NCBI GenBank assembly: GCA_963989385.1
Contig: OZ022499.1
Span: 78,543,903 to 78,607,902, forward strand
Origin: Ctena decussata
Lineage: Eukaryota > Mollusca > Bivalvia > Lucinida > Lucinidae
DNA: 64,000 nt
Direction of reading: 5' to 3'
In this document: positions 36,843 through 47,536 of the stretch, one piece after another
Numbering within the stretch: the first letter of the stretch is position 1
Layout: each line of letters begins with the position of its first letter
Made by a program: the position numbers and the translations under genes
Notes under the pieces: model-generated
Databases searched by the model: none
What the model was told of the DNA's origin: nothing
What the model saw: the letters and a program-made list of their open reading frames with translations, nothing else

Positions 36843-37020
36843 TTGCATGAATTCCTGTTTGCTTCTCTTGATGAGGTAGCTCTTTGAAATGGAGTCAACA
36901 CTTATAGGAAAGAATTTGCTCCTAGAGGAGCAAATTCTTTCATTTAAGAATTGTACCCTACTGAGAAGGGAAGCGAAAATAGTAGAGTTGCTGCATCTGA
37001 AAGTATACCCATCATCTTTA
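36843..37020. mobile_element. MITE family A, partial copy
   Basis: TTCCTGTTTGCTTCTCTTGA, the palindrome GGAAAGAATTTGCTCCTAGAGGAGCAAATTCTTTC, and GAGTTGCTGCATCTGAAAGTATACCCATCATCTT. Confidence 0.6.
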
Positions 37021-37801
37021 TATTGTTTATTATAGTCTTGTTTGCATTGGCTGATTTACTACATATTAGACTCTAAATACCAGAGGACCAATGGTCCTGT
37101 AGCTCACCTGAGTCCATTCATCCTCAGCACTCAGGGGTAAGAAACTCTAAGGCAAATTGTACAATATGACAGAATTTTGAAGTCCGCTTCTTGAGAACAT
37201 TTCTGTAAAACTTTTGTCAAAATATCTACTGTAACACAGAAATAAATGCTAATTTACATTTTTCCCATTATAAGTCTATGGAAACTTTAAGTTGCCATCG
37301 CAACAAACCACATGGGCAACAATAATAAAAAACAGTAATTCAATAGAGGCTATAACTAAGATTCTTTCAGTAAAGTTTCAGGTTTATCATCCAATTAGTT
37401 TCTGAGTAGATGATTTTTGAGTATGTTTTCTGTTTTTAACAATTTGGTTACCATGGCAACCAGCCAAATTCAGCCATTTGCATAAATTTCCTGTGATTGC
37501 TAGAGGACTACTCCAGGAACAATTCTGTAAAAGTTTTGTCCAAATATCTGCAGAGATATAGCTATGAAAGAAAATTTTCAACTTTCCCATTATAAGTCAA
37601 TGGCAATTTAAAGTTCCAACAGAAACAAAACTACTGGAGCAACTGCCATGAGAAACAGTATTTTTATAGAGGCTAGTATTAAGATCCCTTCTGTAAAGTT
37701 AGAGCTGTATCAGTCGCATAGTTTTTGAGATGATTTTTTAACAGTTTTTCAATTTTTCCGTTGCCATGGCAACCAGCCTTATTCTGCAATTTGCATAAAT
37801 T

Positions 37802-39371
37802 TAATAAAAGTAAAAAGTATGCAAAGATCAGGAACTGAAACAATCAAAATCCAAATCCAGCCCTCAAACCATAGTTGGAAACAACTAAGATTACAAATAA
37901 TCAAGATACAGAGAACATATGGCCAACCGAGTGAGCAGCTTGTTCCCAAAAGGTGGCCACTCAGCAACCCAAACCGAACCAAAAATAATAAGAACATACA
38001 TAAGGTAAAACATCACAGAAACTCTGACACCAAAAACAGGCAACAGAGAACCACAACAGAACTACCCCCTTGGAACGGTCAGTAATGAATTACTGGGGGG
38101 CTTAAATCGATTTTACAGGCCCAACCTCACCCTCAGTTTCTGAAGTGGTACAAAACATTTAGTTGGTTGTTCGGTTCGCATGATAACCCTCTAACTCGTC
38201 AATGAATCATCACGGTAAACACATAAATCAAATTTCAACACCATGAAGAAGCAAAGACGAGGACTCAACAGATACAACGGGCCGTCTGACAGGTGGAGAT
38301 CCCTGTCCTGCCAAACAACCCCACTGGAAATCTGAAGCAAAAGAAGGTCACCAGTTGAGCCCCGGTGGACCAAGTAACAGACAAAAAGGCTCCGGTCCCA
38401 ACCAACTAAAATATATAGCTTTAGGTCGGGGCCATCATAGAGTCTGACGACCGATCCCCCGGTGTGCAATTAAAGAGTGCAGCAAAGTTATCAACCGTGA
38501 TTGGGTTAATCACTAAGCATGCAGACTGTCGCATAACATTTAAATTATAGCCAATACGTTTGTGACGTATAATTATTTTTCGGAATTGATCAGAAAAATC
38601 AGTCCTACCCTTAATCTTTTTGAATTTGTATACTAAGTCACCATAAAATTCTGGTTCCGATAGGCCTTGGTGTAAAAGAAATTTTAATCCGACATCAAAT
38701 TTTGAAACCAATTCATGGTGTCTGCGATAGAATTTAGAAAAAGCCTTTCTAAGCTTATGATACCGATAGCCCTGTTGAAGAAGTTTAGCAGTTAAACATT
38801 TATTACGAGCATTAAAGTCATCTACATGACTACACACTCTAGCAAATCTTATAAGTTGAGAAATATACACTCCATAAGAGGGATGACGTGGAACGTCACC
38901 ATCCAAAAATGGAAAATTAACTATATCAAAGTCAAAGTCATCACGTTTATCATAAATTTTAGAAGATACAAAACCGTTAGAAATAGATAGATGTAAATCC
39001 AAAAAGGGGGCCTCGGTATCTGAAGTATTAGCTTTATTCAATTTAAGTTCAGGTGGGTAAATTTGGTTAACCATGCTTTCAAAATAAGGATTATCAATAT
39101 TCAGAAGATCGTCTAAATATCTAGAGGTTGAGTTAAATGCCTCAATGATATCAGCTTGATTATCAACAGAAAGAGAAGTCATGAAATCTCTTTCATAACA
39201 AAATAAAAACAAATCGGCCACAAGAGGAGCACAATTTGTACCCATCGGAATACCAACAATTTGTCTGTATAACTTATTACCAAATCTGATGTAAATATTA
39301 TCTAAGAGATATGATAAGGCGTCACATACATTCTGACATGACCAAAGACTATATCCTCTATAATAAGGCTG
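37802..39371 (-). mobile_element. Retroelement insertion inside Helitron-like element
   Basis: The tandem repeat of the host element breaks off after a CATAAATTT at about 37801. It resumes with CTACTCAAGGAACATTTC at about 39373. Between them lie the RT fragment and about 600 bp of its 3' side without a convincing frame. The boundaries are from comparison with intact repeat units next door. Confidence 0.65.
38425..39371 (-). pseudogene. Reverse-transcriptase fragment, 5'-truncated
   Basis: The open frame runs from about 39371 (GYSLWSCQNVCDALSYL...) through GIPMGTNCAPLVADLFLFCY, an RT motif-B-like block, and RYLDDLL, the catalytic Y-x-D-D-like motif C. It continues through APFLDLHLSISNG, FPFLDGDVPRHPSYGV and SQLIRFARVCSHVDDF to about 38425. 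Finger motifs A and earlier and any endonuclease are missing. Frames of this type are common in marine invertebrates. I suspect a Penelope-like or related retroelement but cannot fix the clade. It was inserted into a repeat unit of a Helitron-like element. Confidence 0.75.
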
Positions 39372-40639
39372 CTTGAGGGCTACTCAAGGAACATTTCTAT
39401 GAAAGTTTTGTCAAAATATCTGCACCGACATAGCAATAAATGCAAATTTACTATTTTGCCATTATAAGTCAATGGCAACTTGAAGTTCCCATAGCAACCA
39501 AACTGCTAGAGCAATTGCCAAGAAAAACAGTACTTTAATAGAAGCCAGTACTAAGATCCTTTCTGTGAAGTTTGGGCTTTATTGTTTGCATAGTTTCTGA
39601 GGAGATGATTTTTTAATATTTTTTCTATTTTCAATCATTCGGTTGCCATGGCAACCAGCGAATTTGTGCAATTGACATAAATTTCATGTGGTTAACAGAG
39701 GACTACTCAAGGAACATTTCTGTAAAAGTTTTGTCAAAATATCTGCAGTGACATAGCAATAAATGCAAATTTTCCATTTTGCCATTATAAGTCAATGGCA
39801 ACTTAAAGTTGTCATAGCAACCAAACTGCAAGAGCAATTGCCAAGAAAAACAGTACTTTAATAGAAGCCAGTACTAAGATCTTTTCTGTGAAGTTTGGGC
39901 TTTATTGTTTGCACAGTTTCTGAGGAGATGATTTTTGAATATTTTTTCTATTTTTAATCATTTGGTTGCCATGGCAACCAGCCAAATTGTGCAACTGACA
40001 TAAATTTCATGTGGTTGATAGAGGACTACTCAAGGAACATTTCTGTAAAAGTTTTATCAAAATTTCTGCAGTGACATAGCAATAAATGCAAATTTTCATT
40101 TTTGCCCATACAAGTCAATGGAAACTTTAAGTTGCCATAGCAACCAAAGTTCTGAAGCGATTTGGATAAAAAACAGTATTATTGGTTCCCCCTGCCTATA
40201 GATGCTATATATGAAATTTGGTTACAATGGGCCTTGTAGTTTCAGAGGAGATGTCGTTTGAAAATGTTGACGGACCGACGACGTACGACGGATGACTGCC
40301 TATACTATAAGCTCACCTGTGAGCCTTCGGCTGAGGTGAGCTAAAAACCCTTTCGCAAAATGCAACGCCCCGGTGTTTAATAGGATAAATAATGTGTGTT
40401 TCATGGCCAACATTATGCAATGGCTGCTCTATTTAGTTTTATTTTGGGGAGGGGGCGGGGTGGGGGAAGGTGTTGGTGGAGGCAGGACACAATCTCTCTT
40501 TCCAATAAAATATTGCTTTTAATATGCTGCATGGGGAATTAAAGCAAGATCATATGGAGGTAGTACACTGTGAATCAACTATGGGAATGGGGGCAGATTG
40601 AAATGAAATTGGACGACCTTAAAAGTGCATTTTACTGAC

Positions 40640-40803
40640 CTGGTCTTCCACAGCTTTATGATCTGTCTCCTGTAACCATGAGCCTAGAATCACACTATCA
40701 TCTACATGACACATGGACCGTAATAATGATGTGGTGGTGTTGGCGGGGTTATCTGTCAGAGTAAACTCAGCAACAAGCTCTCGTAACAGACTTGTATACG
40801 TAT
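40640..40803 (-). CDS. HEATR5B: HEATR5B exon 13
   Basis: Residues 643-697, [20 protein letters not shown], then [20 protein letters not shown] and [15 protein letters not shown]. Nearly the same as human over this stretch. Acceptor GCTTTCAG, donor CAG|GTCAGT, phase 0 out. It precedes the largest intron of the window (about 8.5 kb). Confidence 0.97.
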
Positions 40804-41477
40804 CTGAAAGCATCAAATGCAAAAGTCATAAATGAGCCATAAAAGTTTGGTTTAAAGGACTTTATTCTGAATTTGAAAACCCATAATGCATCAGTGATTA
40901 GTAACCACATCCCCCATATGTATGTGAGGGTGATATGTATGTGGCTTTTACTTTTGCACCATTTCCAGTTCTAAGTGAGCACAGGGTTTTGATTTCACAC
41001 CACACCTGCAGGGATCTGCAGTACCTTTTGGGATGCTGGAATATACACCAGGGTTCTTATTATAATTACGTGCCTCCAGCAGAGCTCTGCTGGATAAAAA
41101 GTACCAATCCCCACTACTCCCAATGGGCAGAGACAGAGGTGGAAGGGCATGGTTATAACTGACTCGTGCATAATTTGAGGCAAACCAGAAACTTGCATAA
41201 AAAAGAACCATATACCGAGTATGACAAAACATTGTAGTTTGAAGACCCAATATAAACTAGACCTGTTCACATACAAGATAGCTTAACTGCGCCTTGCACA
41301 TCACATACAAGACTTTAACCAAAACATACATTTCTGCAGGCACTGAGAGAGACAGTGATGCCAGGGTGACAACAACAGCTCTTCTGTACTTTCTTAAAAG
41401 CAAGCTAATGGTATATGAATCTTTAATCCTGCTGAAACATGACTGAAAATCGTCCTTTTCATACTTGCTACCATCAT
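40804..41477. other. Intron 12 upper part: nothing recognised
   Basis: Overlapping open frames on both strands, none with a recognisable motif; no terminal repeats. Confidence 0.45.
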
Positions 41478-41576
41478 TGAGCTCTGAATACCAGAGTATT
41501 CTGATTGACTGAAGGTCACCAGTGTATTCTGATTGACTGAAGGTCACCTTCAGTCAATCAGAATACACTGGTATTC
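41478..41576. repeat. Hairpin repeat
   Basis: GAATACCAGAGTATTCTGAT TGACTGAAGGTCACC, repeated in part, then inverted GGTGACCTTCAGTCAATCAG AATACACTGGTATTC. Confidence 0.75.
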
Positions 41577-41633
41577 GGAATGCACAGCACATCCATGCAA
41601 TCTGGTTGTCTCTTTTAATGTGTATGGGTACAC

Positions 41634-42712
41634 CAGGGCTCTCACACCCCTTTTTGGGAATGGGGCCGGGGCCTTTAGAATTGGGAAAAATAGCGTTGTA
41701 TTGTCTAAATTTGGGAAAATTTTCATTGTTTTATGCATGAAGTTTCATTGTCAGACCAACACAACTTACATATGGTATTGTTATATTTTCAGAGGAATCC
41801 AGTCAGTATAAGCAGACATAGATCTAGCAGATAGTGAATCATAATAAACTTTATCAAATAATTGGGATATTAGATAATAACAAAACTATTTTTGTGTTTT
41901 GAGTTTTTCTTTCTTTCCTTTGAACTGGCAACTTCCCTATCTTGCCACTCTCAAACTGGAGACAAGACTGGGACCTACTCACCTAGCAAAAAAATGTTTC
42001 AATATAACAACAGTATAACACTCTAGGTTTGAAGCATCTGCGAACTTAAGCATAATGTGCAGTTGAGAGAAAGTGGACTGTCACAATGCAGAACATGACA
42101 AAACTTTCAGTCCTGCAAGTACAAAACACCCAAGGTATGTCACTATCACTATACTAACTCTTGGATGTCCCGGTAATCCTGTTTATGATTTTGGATATGG
42201 CCGAAAATGTCTGTAAAAATCGATTCAGGCACGAAACTCAAATACAGCAGAATCATCCATAATAGGTGAAAACTCCGATCAAATTTTAGCATTGGAAGGC
42301 TTTAAATTAAAGAATAAGTCAAAATATTGTTCACCACCACAATATTGGCCCTTGAAGCAAAGAAAATATTAAAATATTGCAGCGAAAATCGCTAGGCTAT
42401 TCGCCCTCTAATGCAAGGGAAGTAACTCTAAGAGTACGATAAAACCCGGTACCACTTTCCAGTAACAAAACATGACGATCGTGATTGAAAATGTAATCGC
42501 TTCCCGATTTTTGAAGTTATAAATTATGGTTACATTATTAGTTTTAGGTGTTTTTTTAATACATTTTGCATTGATGCAACTGCAGTATTCTTGGACCAAA
42601 CAGGCTTAGTCAGATTGGGAATTTTTCGTCTGGAATTGGGAAAAAAACATACTTTTTGGCATTGGGAATGGGGCCGAATTTCGGCCCCAAATTTCGGTGA
42701 TCGAGAGCCCTG
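41634..42712. mobile_element. hAT-like DNA transposon, non-autonomous
   Basis: Ends CAGGGCTCTC and GAGAGCCCTG are perfect 10-bp inverted repeats of the CAGGG...CCCTG type usual for hAT elements. Subterminal GGGAATGGGGCCG and its inverted partner CGGCCCCAAATTTCGG add symmetry. TACAC flanks both sides. It splits a family-A MITE. No transposase frame. Confidence 0.65.
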
Positions 42713-42746
42713 TACACTGTCATGTTTTTCTGCAATTTTGTATATG

Positions 42747-42836
42747 GAGTGAGTGAGTGAACTCGGGTTTAACATCCCACTAAAAACTAATTCATATTGG
42801 GATTGGACCTTGGTGTAAAGTCTCTTTCGAAAGACA
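42747..42836 (+). mobile_element. Short SINE-like element inside a MITE
   Basis: GTGAGTGAGTGAACTCGGGT then TTAACATCCCACTAAAAACT and TGGTGTAAAGTCTC. Same family as 25660. It interrupts the MITE-A copy spanning 41615-43042. Confidence 0.65.
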
Positions 42837-43096
42837 AGCGGAAGAAGACAAAGACAATTTTTGTGACTTCCTGGCTGCTTCTCCTTGATAGCAAACACTT
42901 CCAAAAGGGAATAGCCGTTAAAGGAAAGAATTTGCTCCTCTAGGAGCAAATTCTTTCCTGTAAGAGTAGACCCCTACTGAAAGGGAGGCAAAAGTGAAAA
43001 TGGCAGAATTGCTTCCCCTGAAAGTGTACCCATTCCCCTTAGGGTCACAGAGCTCCAGATTTTCTCCAAATCTTGCAAGCCTTTACCATTACTTAC

Positions 43097-43206
43097 TTTC
43101 AAATGACTGAGTGGGTAGCAGCGCAAGGACATCATAGAGTCTCAGTCTAACCATTGCTGCACTGGCTTTTAGATGGGCCCCATACATCTTGATTACTCCT
43201 TGCAAA
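43097..43206 (-). CDS. HEATR5B: HEATR5B exon 12
   Basis: Residues 606-642, [20 protein letters not shown] then [17 protein letters not shown]. Human has [21 protein letters not shown]. Acceptor TTTTCAG, donor GAAA|GTAAGT. Confidence 0.96.
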
Positions 43207-44014
43207 CTGAAAATAAAAGAATGCTTGTCAGCCATAAGAATAACAAGTATTGTGTAGTGCAATGACATGGCTAGTATCTTTAACAGTTGACTGTTCCAAA
43301 GCCAAGCCTACTTTAAACAGGTATGCATCCCTTCATTAATTGTATAGTAAAATCACAGACTTCTAGTGGGACATTCAATACCTGTCATTTTATTTGTGGG
43401 ACTATGTCACAGGCTAAGTTGTTGCTGCATTGGCCAGTAATATACTATCAGGTGACCTTTGAGTGACATTCTGGGTGTAGCTCAGTCAGTCAGTCCTATA
43501 CAAGTTCATCAGGTTCAACTTTAGCTAAACCAAATACATCTATCAAGGTAAAATGATTGTATTATAGCAAATACAGTATCCACGAGCTTTAGTGAACTTA
43601 GTTTCAATATAATCAGGAGTCTCAGTAGTGCAGTTGGTTAATAGCTGGCCTGGGGGAGAATTCTTCACGCTGTAAACAGCAGGGAAAAAGACTAACTGGG
43701 GCACAGTTGCCCATGGCCCCAAAATTTTGAGCTGGACCTCTTAATTTTTTTAGAAAATCCCATACCCCTAAAGTTAGATATTGAATTTTGGCAGCTTGGG
43801 TCCCTAGGTCAAAATTGTTTGTTTTTATCCCTGAAACAGTTCCATTACACACAGCCTTTCATTATCATCCTATTGTCTGGATATGACTGAGAGACCGTCC
43901 AAGGGATGCAAAACTCTATTTCATCTTTCCATTTCGATATAATGCCACTACTTATAATGCTATGCCTTTCTATGGACCCCAAACAAAGCGTAATAAAAAG
44001 ATGGATGGATCACT
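43207..44014. other. Intron 11 upper part: nothing recognised
   Basis: AT-rich; the motif GCTATGCCTTTCTATGGACC CCAAA at 43960 recurs elsewhere (8790, 22840) and marks an old dispersed repeat of unknown type. Confidence 0.45.
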
Positions 44015-44205
44015 TGATTGTTTCATGTCCTTTTCAACAGTATTTGAGTAATATCAGGACGATTGGAAGGTAATTATGAAGAGCTCTGTGGAATGAAGTG
44101 CTGTTTAGGTTTGGACAGAGTCTTGTCTACGGCAAGACTCAAACGAACAACCCCGTGATCTGAAAACTGAAGTGCTAACTGCTTGGCCATGCAGACCCTC
44201 CTAAA
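44015..44205 (-). mobile_element. tRNA-derived SINE, diverged
   Basis: Minus strand: CTGCATGGCCAAGCAGTTAG CACTTCAG (box A-like), GTTCGTTTGAGTCTTGCC (box B-like), and a body with TCGTCCTGATATTACTCAAATACTGTTG, as in the copy at 31815. Intron between exons 11 and 12. Confidence 0.5.
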
Positions 44206-44249
44206 CAAAGGAAGAGTTCTGTGTTTCAAATAACATTAACTATACTTAC

Positions 44250-44349
44250 TGAGCTAACATTGTTAAAGCACATTCTAATGGTGCCAACATTCTTCTGATA
44301 ACATCTTCTGTCACTAACTCACTACAGTACATCAGAAAACTCAACATTG
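44250..44349 (-). CDS. HEATR5B: HEATR5B exon 11
   Basis: Residues 573-605, [20 protein letters not shown] then [13 protein letters not shown], matching human [21 protein letters not shown]. Acceptor ATTTCAG, donor CTCA|GTAAGT. 100 bp, phase 2 out. Confidence 0.95.
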
Positions 44350-44472
44350 CTGAAATAAAATATATGTATAACTGACTTATGTCTCCTGTTGAAGCAGTTT
44401 ACTGAATAAATCAACCTGTAGTTGCTTCAGAATTTAGACAGATAGAGCAGTACCATTCCCTCTAAATAAAGA

Positions 44473-45050
44473 GATGAAATTTATCTATATACATGTATGC
44501 CAGAGGCTTTACCATTATCTACATACATGTATGCCAGAGGTTTTACTTTTATCTATATACATGTATGCCAGAGGCTTTACCATTATCTACATACATGTAT
44601 GCCAGAGGTTTTACTTTTATCTATATACATGTATGCCAGAGGCTTTACCATTATCTATATACATGTATGCCAGAGGTTTTACTTTTATCTATATACATGT
44701 ATGCCAGAGGCTTTACCATTATCTACATACATGTATGCCAGAGGTTTTACTTTTATCTATATACATGTATGCCAGAGGCTTTACCATTATCTATATACAT
44801 GTATGCCAGAGGTTTTACTTTTATCTATATACATGTATGCCAGAGGCTTTACCATTATCTACATACATGTATGCCAGAGGTTTTACTTTTATCTATATAC
44901 ATGTATGCCAGAGGCTTTACCATTATCTACATACATGTATGCCAGAGGTTTTACTTTTATCTATATACATGTATGCCAGAGGCTTTACCATTATCTATAT
45001 ACATGTATGCCAGAGGTTTAACCTTTATCTACATACATGTATGCCAGAGG
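44473..45050 (+). repeat. 34-bp minisatellite, 17 copies
   Basis: Two unit types alternate: CTTTACCATTATCTACATAC ATGTATGCCAGAGG and TTTTACTTTTATCTATATAC ATGTATGCCAGAGG, giving a 68-bp dimer period. GCCAGAGG recurs every 34 bp from 44499 to 45050. Because 34 is not a multiple of 3 and no unit makes a stop, all three plus frames are open. It lies in the intron between exons 10 and 11. Confidence 0.95.
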
Positions 45051-45212
45051 CTTTATCATCACAGCATAAAACTTGGAATGCAAATATTGTTACCTCCATG
45101 AAAACCATAATGGAAGATTTTAATGCTCCTCCAGGTTGCGGGGAAACAGTTGCTTAACAAGAACTAGCTGCCCAGGAAGTAATCCATTTCACCTTAAAAG
45201 TGACAGAACTTA

Positions 45213-45461
<249 letters not shown>

Positions 45462-45504
45462 TTATATCATAAGATAATGTAATATGGTTTGATAGACAAA
45501 CAAA

Positions 45505-45723
45505 TGAACCACGGCATGAGAAAACAAACAAAGTGGTTGTGCGCAAAGCGCAGACTCAGATCAGCCTGGGCATCCCCCCAGTGTGAGCAGACTCTTCACT
45601 AAGCGCTTAAAAGGTAGCTAAGGGTCTGAGCTAGCACTATGCGAATGGCGAAGACTGCCCAGGCTGATCTGAGTCTGCGCTGGGCACACAACCACATTGT
45701 TGGTTTTGTCGTGTCCTGGCTCA
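45505..45723. mobile_element. Foldback MITE family B, copy 7
   Basis: TGAACCACGGCATGAGAAAA CAAAC to GGTTTTGTCGTGTCCTGGCTCA. It begins about 54 bp above exon 10. Confidence 0.72.
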
Positions 45724-46097
45724 AATCCTTTCTGGTGGAATAGTAATGACAACATAATCTGAATCTATAACACTGGTATGCAGCCTTAACCAGGTGATGG
45801 CTGAATGTAACCACTTTTTACTGAAATTGCTTTGTTATTGGTCCTCTCAGAAAAGCTTGCTTACTACAAGTTGGTTGTAGCCTGTACTTGCTTTCCCTGA
45901 CATATAAAAAACTCTGCCTATCATATCAATAATTTGAATGAAGATACCCGAAGCCACAGAATGGCCAATCTTCTCAAATACAATTCTTTGGTCTAATTAA
46001 CATCATCTTGGTGAGTAATCTTATTGAGATCATGTTAAATATGTTGTATGAACATAAAACATGATTTTTTTTATCAAATTCTATTTCCAAAACTTCA

Positions 46098-46274
<177 letters not shown>

Positions 46275-46278
46275 TCAA

Positions 46279-46653
46279 TACCGTATACGCGGTAATTTTT
46301 GTGGGTTCAAATTTTCGCGGTTAAGGGTCGGAAACATAAACATTAATTTTCGCGATTTTTAATTTTCGTGGTAAGCAACATGCGCGAAAAGCAAAACTAT
46401 TTCTTTTTCACTTGAGTCAGTTCGTTCATTAACCTGCGGCAGGGCCGCTGCAGGTTAATGAAAGAACTAGCTCAATTGAAAAGTTCAAGCAACTACCGAA
46501 GAAAACAGAAACAAAATTATATGAACATTGTCTCTACAGAAGACACTTTGTAAGAAACAGGAAATTATTCGCGATTTTAATATTCGCAGTTTCTAAGTGA
46601 CTGCGAAATACCTCGAAAAATGGAACACCACGAAAATTACCATATATACGGTA
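46279..46653. mobile_element. MITE family E, intact copy
   Basis: Ends TACCGTATACGCGGTAATTTT and AAAATTACCATATATACGGTA. Central palindrome GTTCATTAACCTGCGGC AGG GCCGCTGCAGGTTAATGAA. It gives the empty-site sequence for the Helitron-like insertion at 24984-28261. Confidence 0.7.
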
Positions 46654-46689
46654 TAAAAGTTAGTATGAAAGAATAAACATCAATGTTCT

Positions 46690-46920
46690 AACCCTTAAAG
46701 CGCCAAACTATCAGACAACAAAATTTACATCTGCAAATTTCAAAAAATGTTTCCTCCAAACTATTTCATATTGAGAAATCAAAGACAATCTGGATCCAAC
46801 TGAGGAAGCTCAGTACAACAAAAACAGTACTTAAATCGTCATCTGACAAATGAATAATCTTGGGTGACTATCAGTAGACACTATTTGCAAATTTTCATTT
46901 CCATTTTTGGCACTTTTATT
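46690..46920. mobile_element. MITE family C, diverged copy
   Basis: TAACCCTTAAAGCGCCAAAC with CAGACAACAAAATTTACATC, then a rearranged centre and TATTTGCAAATTTTCATTTCCATTTTTGGCACTTTTA. Confidence 0.45.
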
Positions 46921-47178
46921 TTGCAAGTTGAGAAAAAGATATAAAATGCTGATTGTCTGTGCAATCTTTCATTTTCATGGTTTTCACTTCAAAAATTATG
47001 AAAGATTTAGAATGGACATAGTAAAAAACATGCTTCTTTGAGCTGTGATTACTGATAGTCTCCAAGGATTATACATTTGTCAGATCAGAGATTATTATTT
47101 AAGTACTGTTTTTGTCAACATTAATTTACTATCAACTTCCTAATTTCCATTTTTAGAACACAGCCGACAGTACATATA

Positions 47179-47416
47179 TGAGCCGCGACACGAGAAAACC
47201 AACAAAGTGGTTGTGCGCCCAGCACAGACTCAGATCAGCCTGGGAATCTGCCCAGTCTGATCAGAGTCATCGCTGTCCGCATGGAGGTAGCTCAGTCCCT
47301 TAGCTACCCTTTAAGCACTTAGCGAAGAGTCTGACCAGAATGGGCAGATGCCCAGGCTGATTTGAGTCTGCACTGGGCGCACAACCACTTTGTTGGTTTC
47401 CTTGTGTCGCGGCTCA
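47179..47416. mobile_element. Foldback MITE family B, copy 8
   Basis: TGAGCCGCGACACGAGAAAA CC to GGTTTCCTTGTGTCGCGGCTCA, flanked by ATAT(A/G). Confidence 0.75.
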
Positions 47417-47536
47417 TATGTACTTTGCATCACAAAAAAAAGCCATGAATACTGGTGATCCTAATGGTACTTTCTCCACAATGATTTTGTGCTTTAAGTA
47501 CAGCACATAAGCATCACATAGTTAGAGCACAAAAAT

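Larger units (their letters stand above)
37079..40344 (+). mobile_element. Helitron-like element F2 with RT insertion
   Basis: Starts ACCAGAG with hairpin AGGACC-AAT-GGTCCT, then GCTCACCTGAG (37102-37112). It ends with hairpin AGCC-TTC-GGCT, CTGAGGTGAGC and CTAA. The interior has tandem units of roughly 330 bp containing GTTGCCATGGCAACCAGC, itself a near-palindrome. The GACGGACC tract is at about 40268-40292. The 1.57-kb retroelement fragment interrupts one unit. Confidence 0.65.
41615..43042. mobile_element. MITE family A, interrupted by hAT-like element and SINE
   Basis: Pieces 41615-41633, 42713-42746 and 42837-43042 assemble to a full family-A copy (AATGTGTATGGGTACAC, then TGTCATGTTTTTCTGCAATTTTG, then TTTTTGTGACTTCCTGGCTG to GTGTACCCATTCCCCTTA). 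Confidence 0.65.

Noticed and set aside
40948..41276. Overlapping open frames of 93-100 codons in intron 12
   Set aside because: No motif, no splice-site logic and no similarity I recognise; overlapping frames on both strands suggest chance.
44474..45157. Long plus-strand open frames of 174-227 codons
   Set aside because: They read through a 34-bp minisatellite in three frames at once. There is no unique sequence of coding character.
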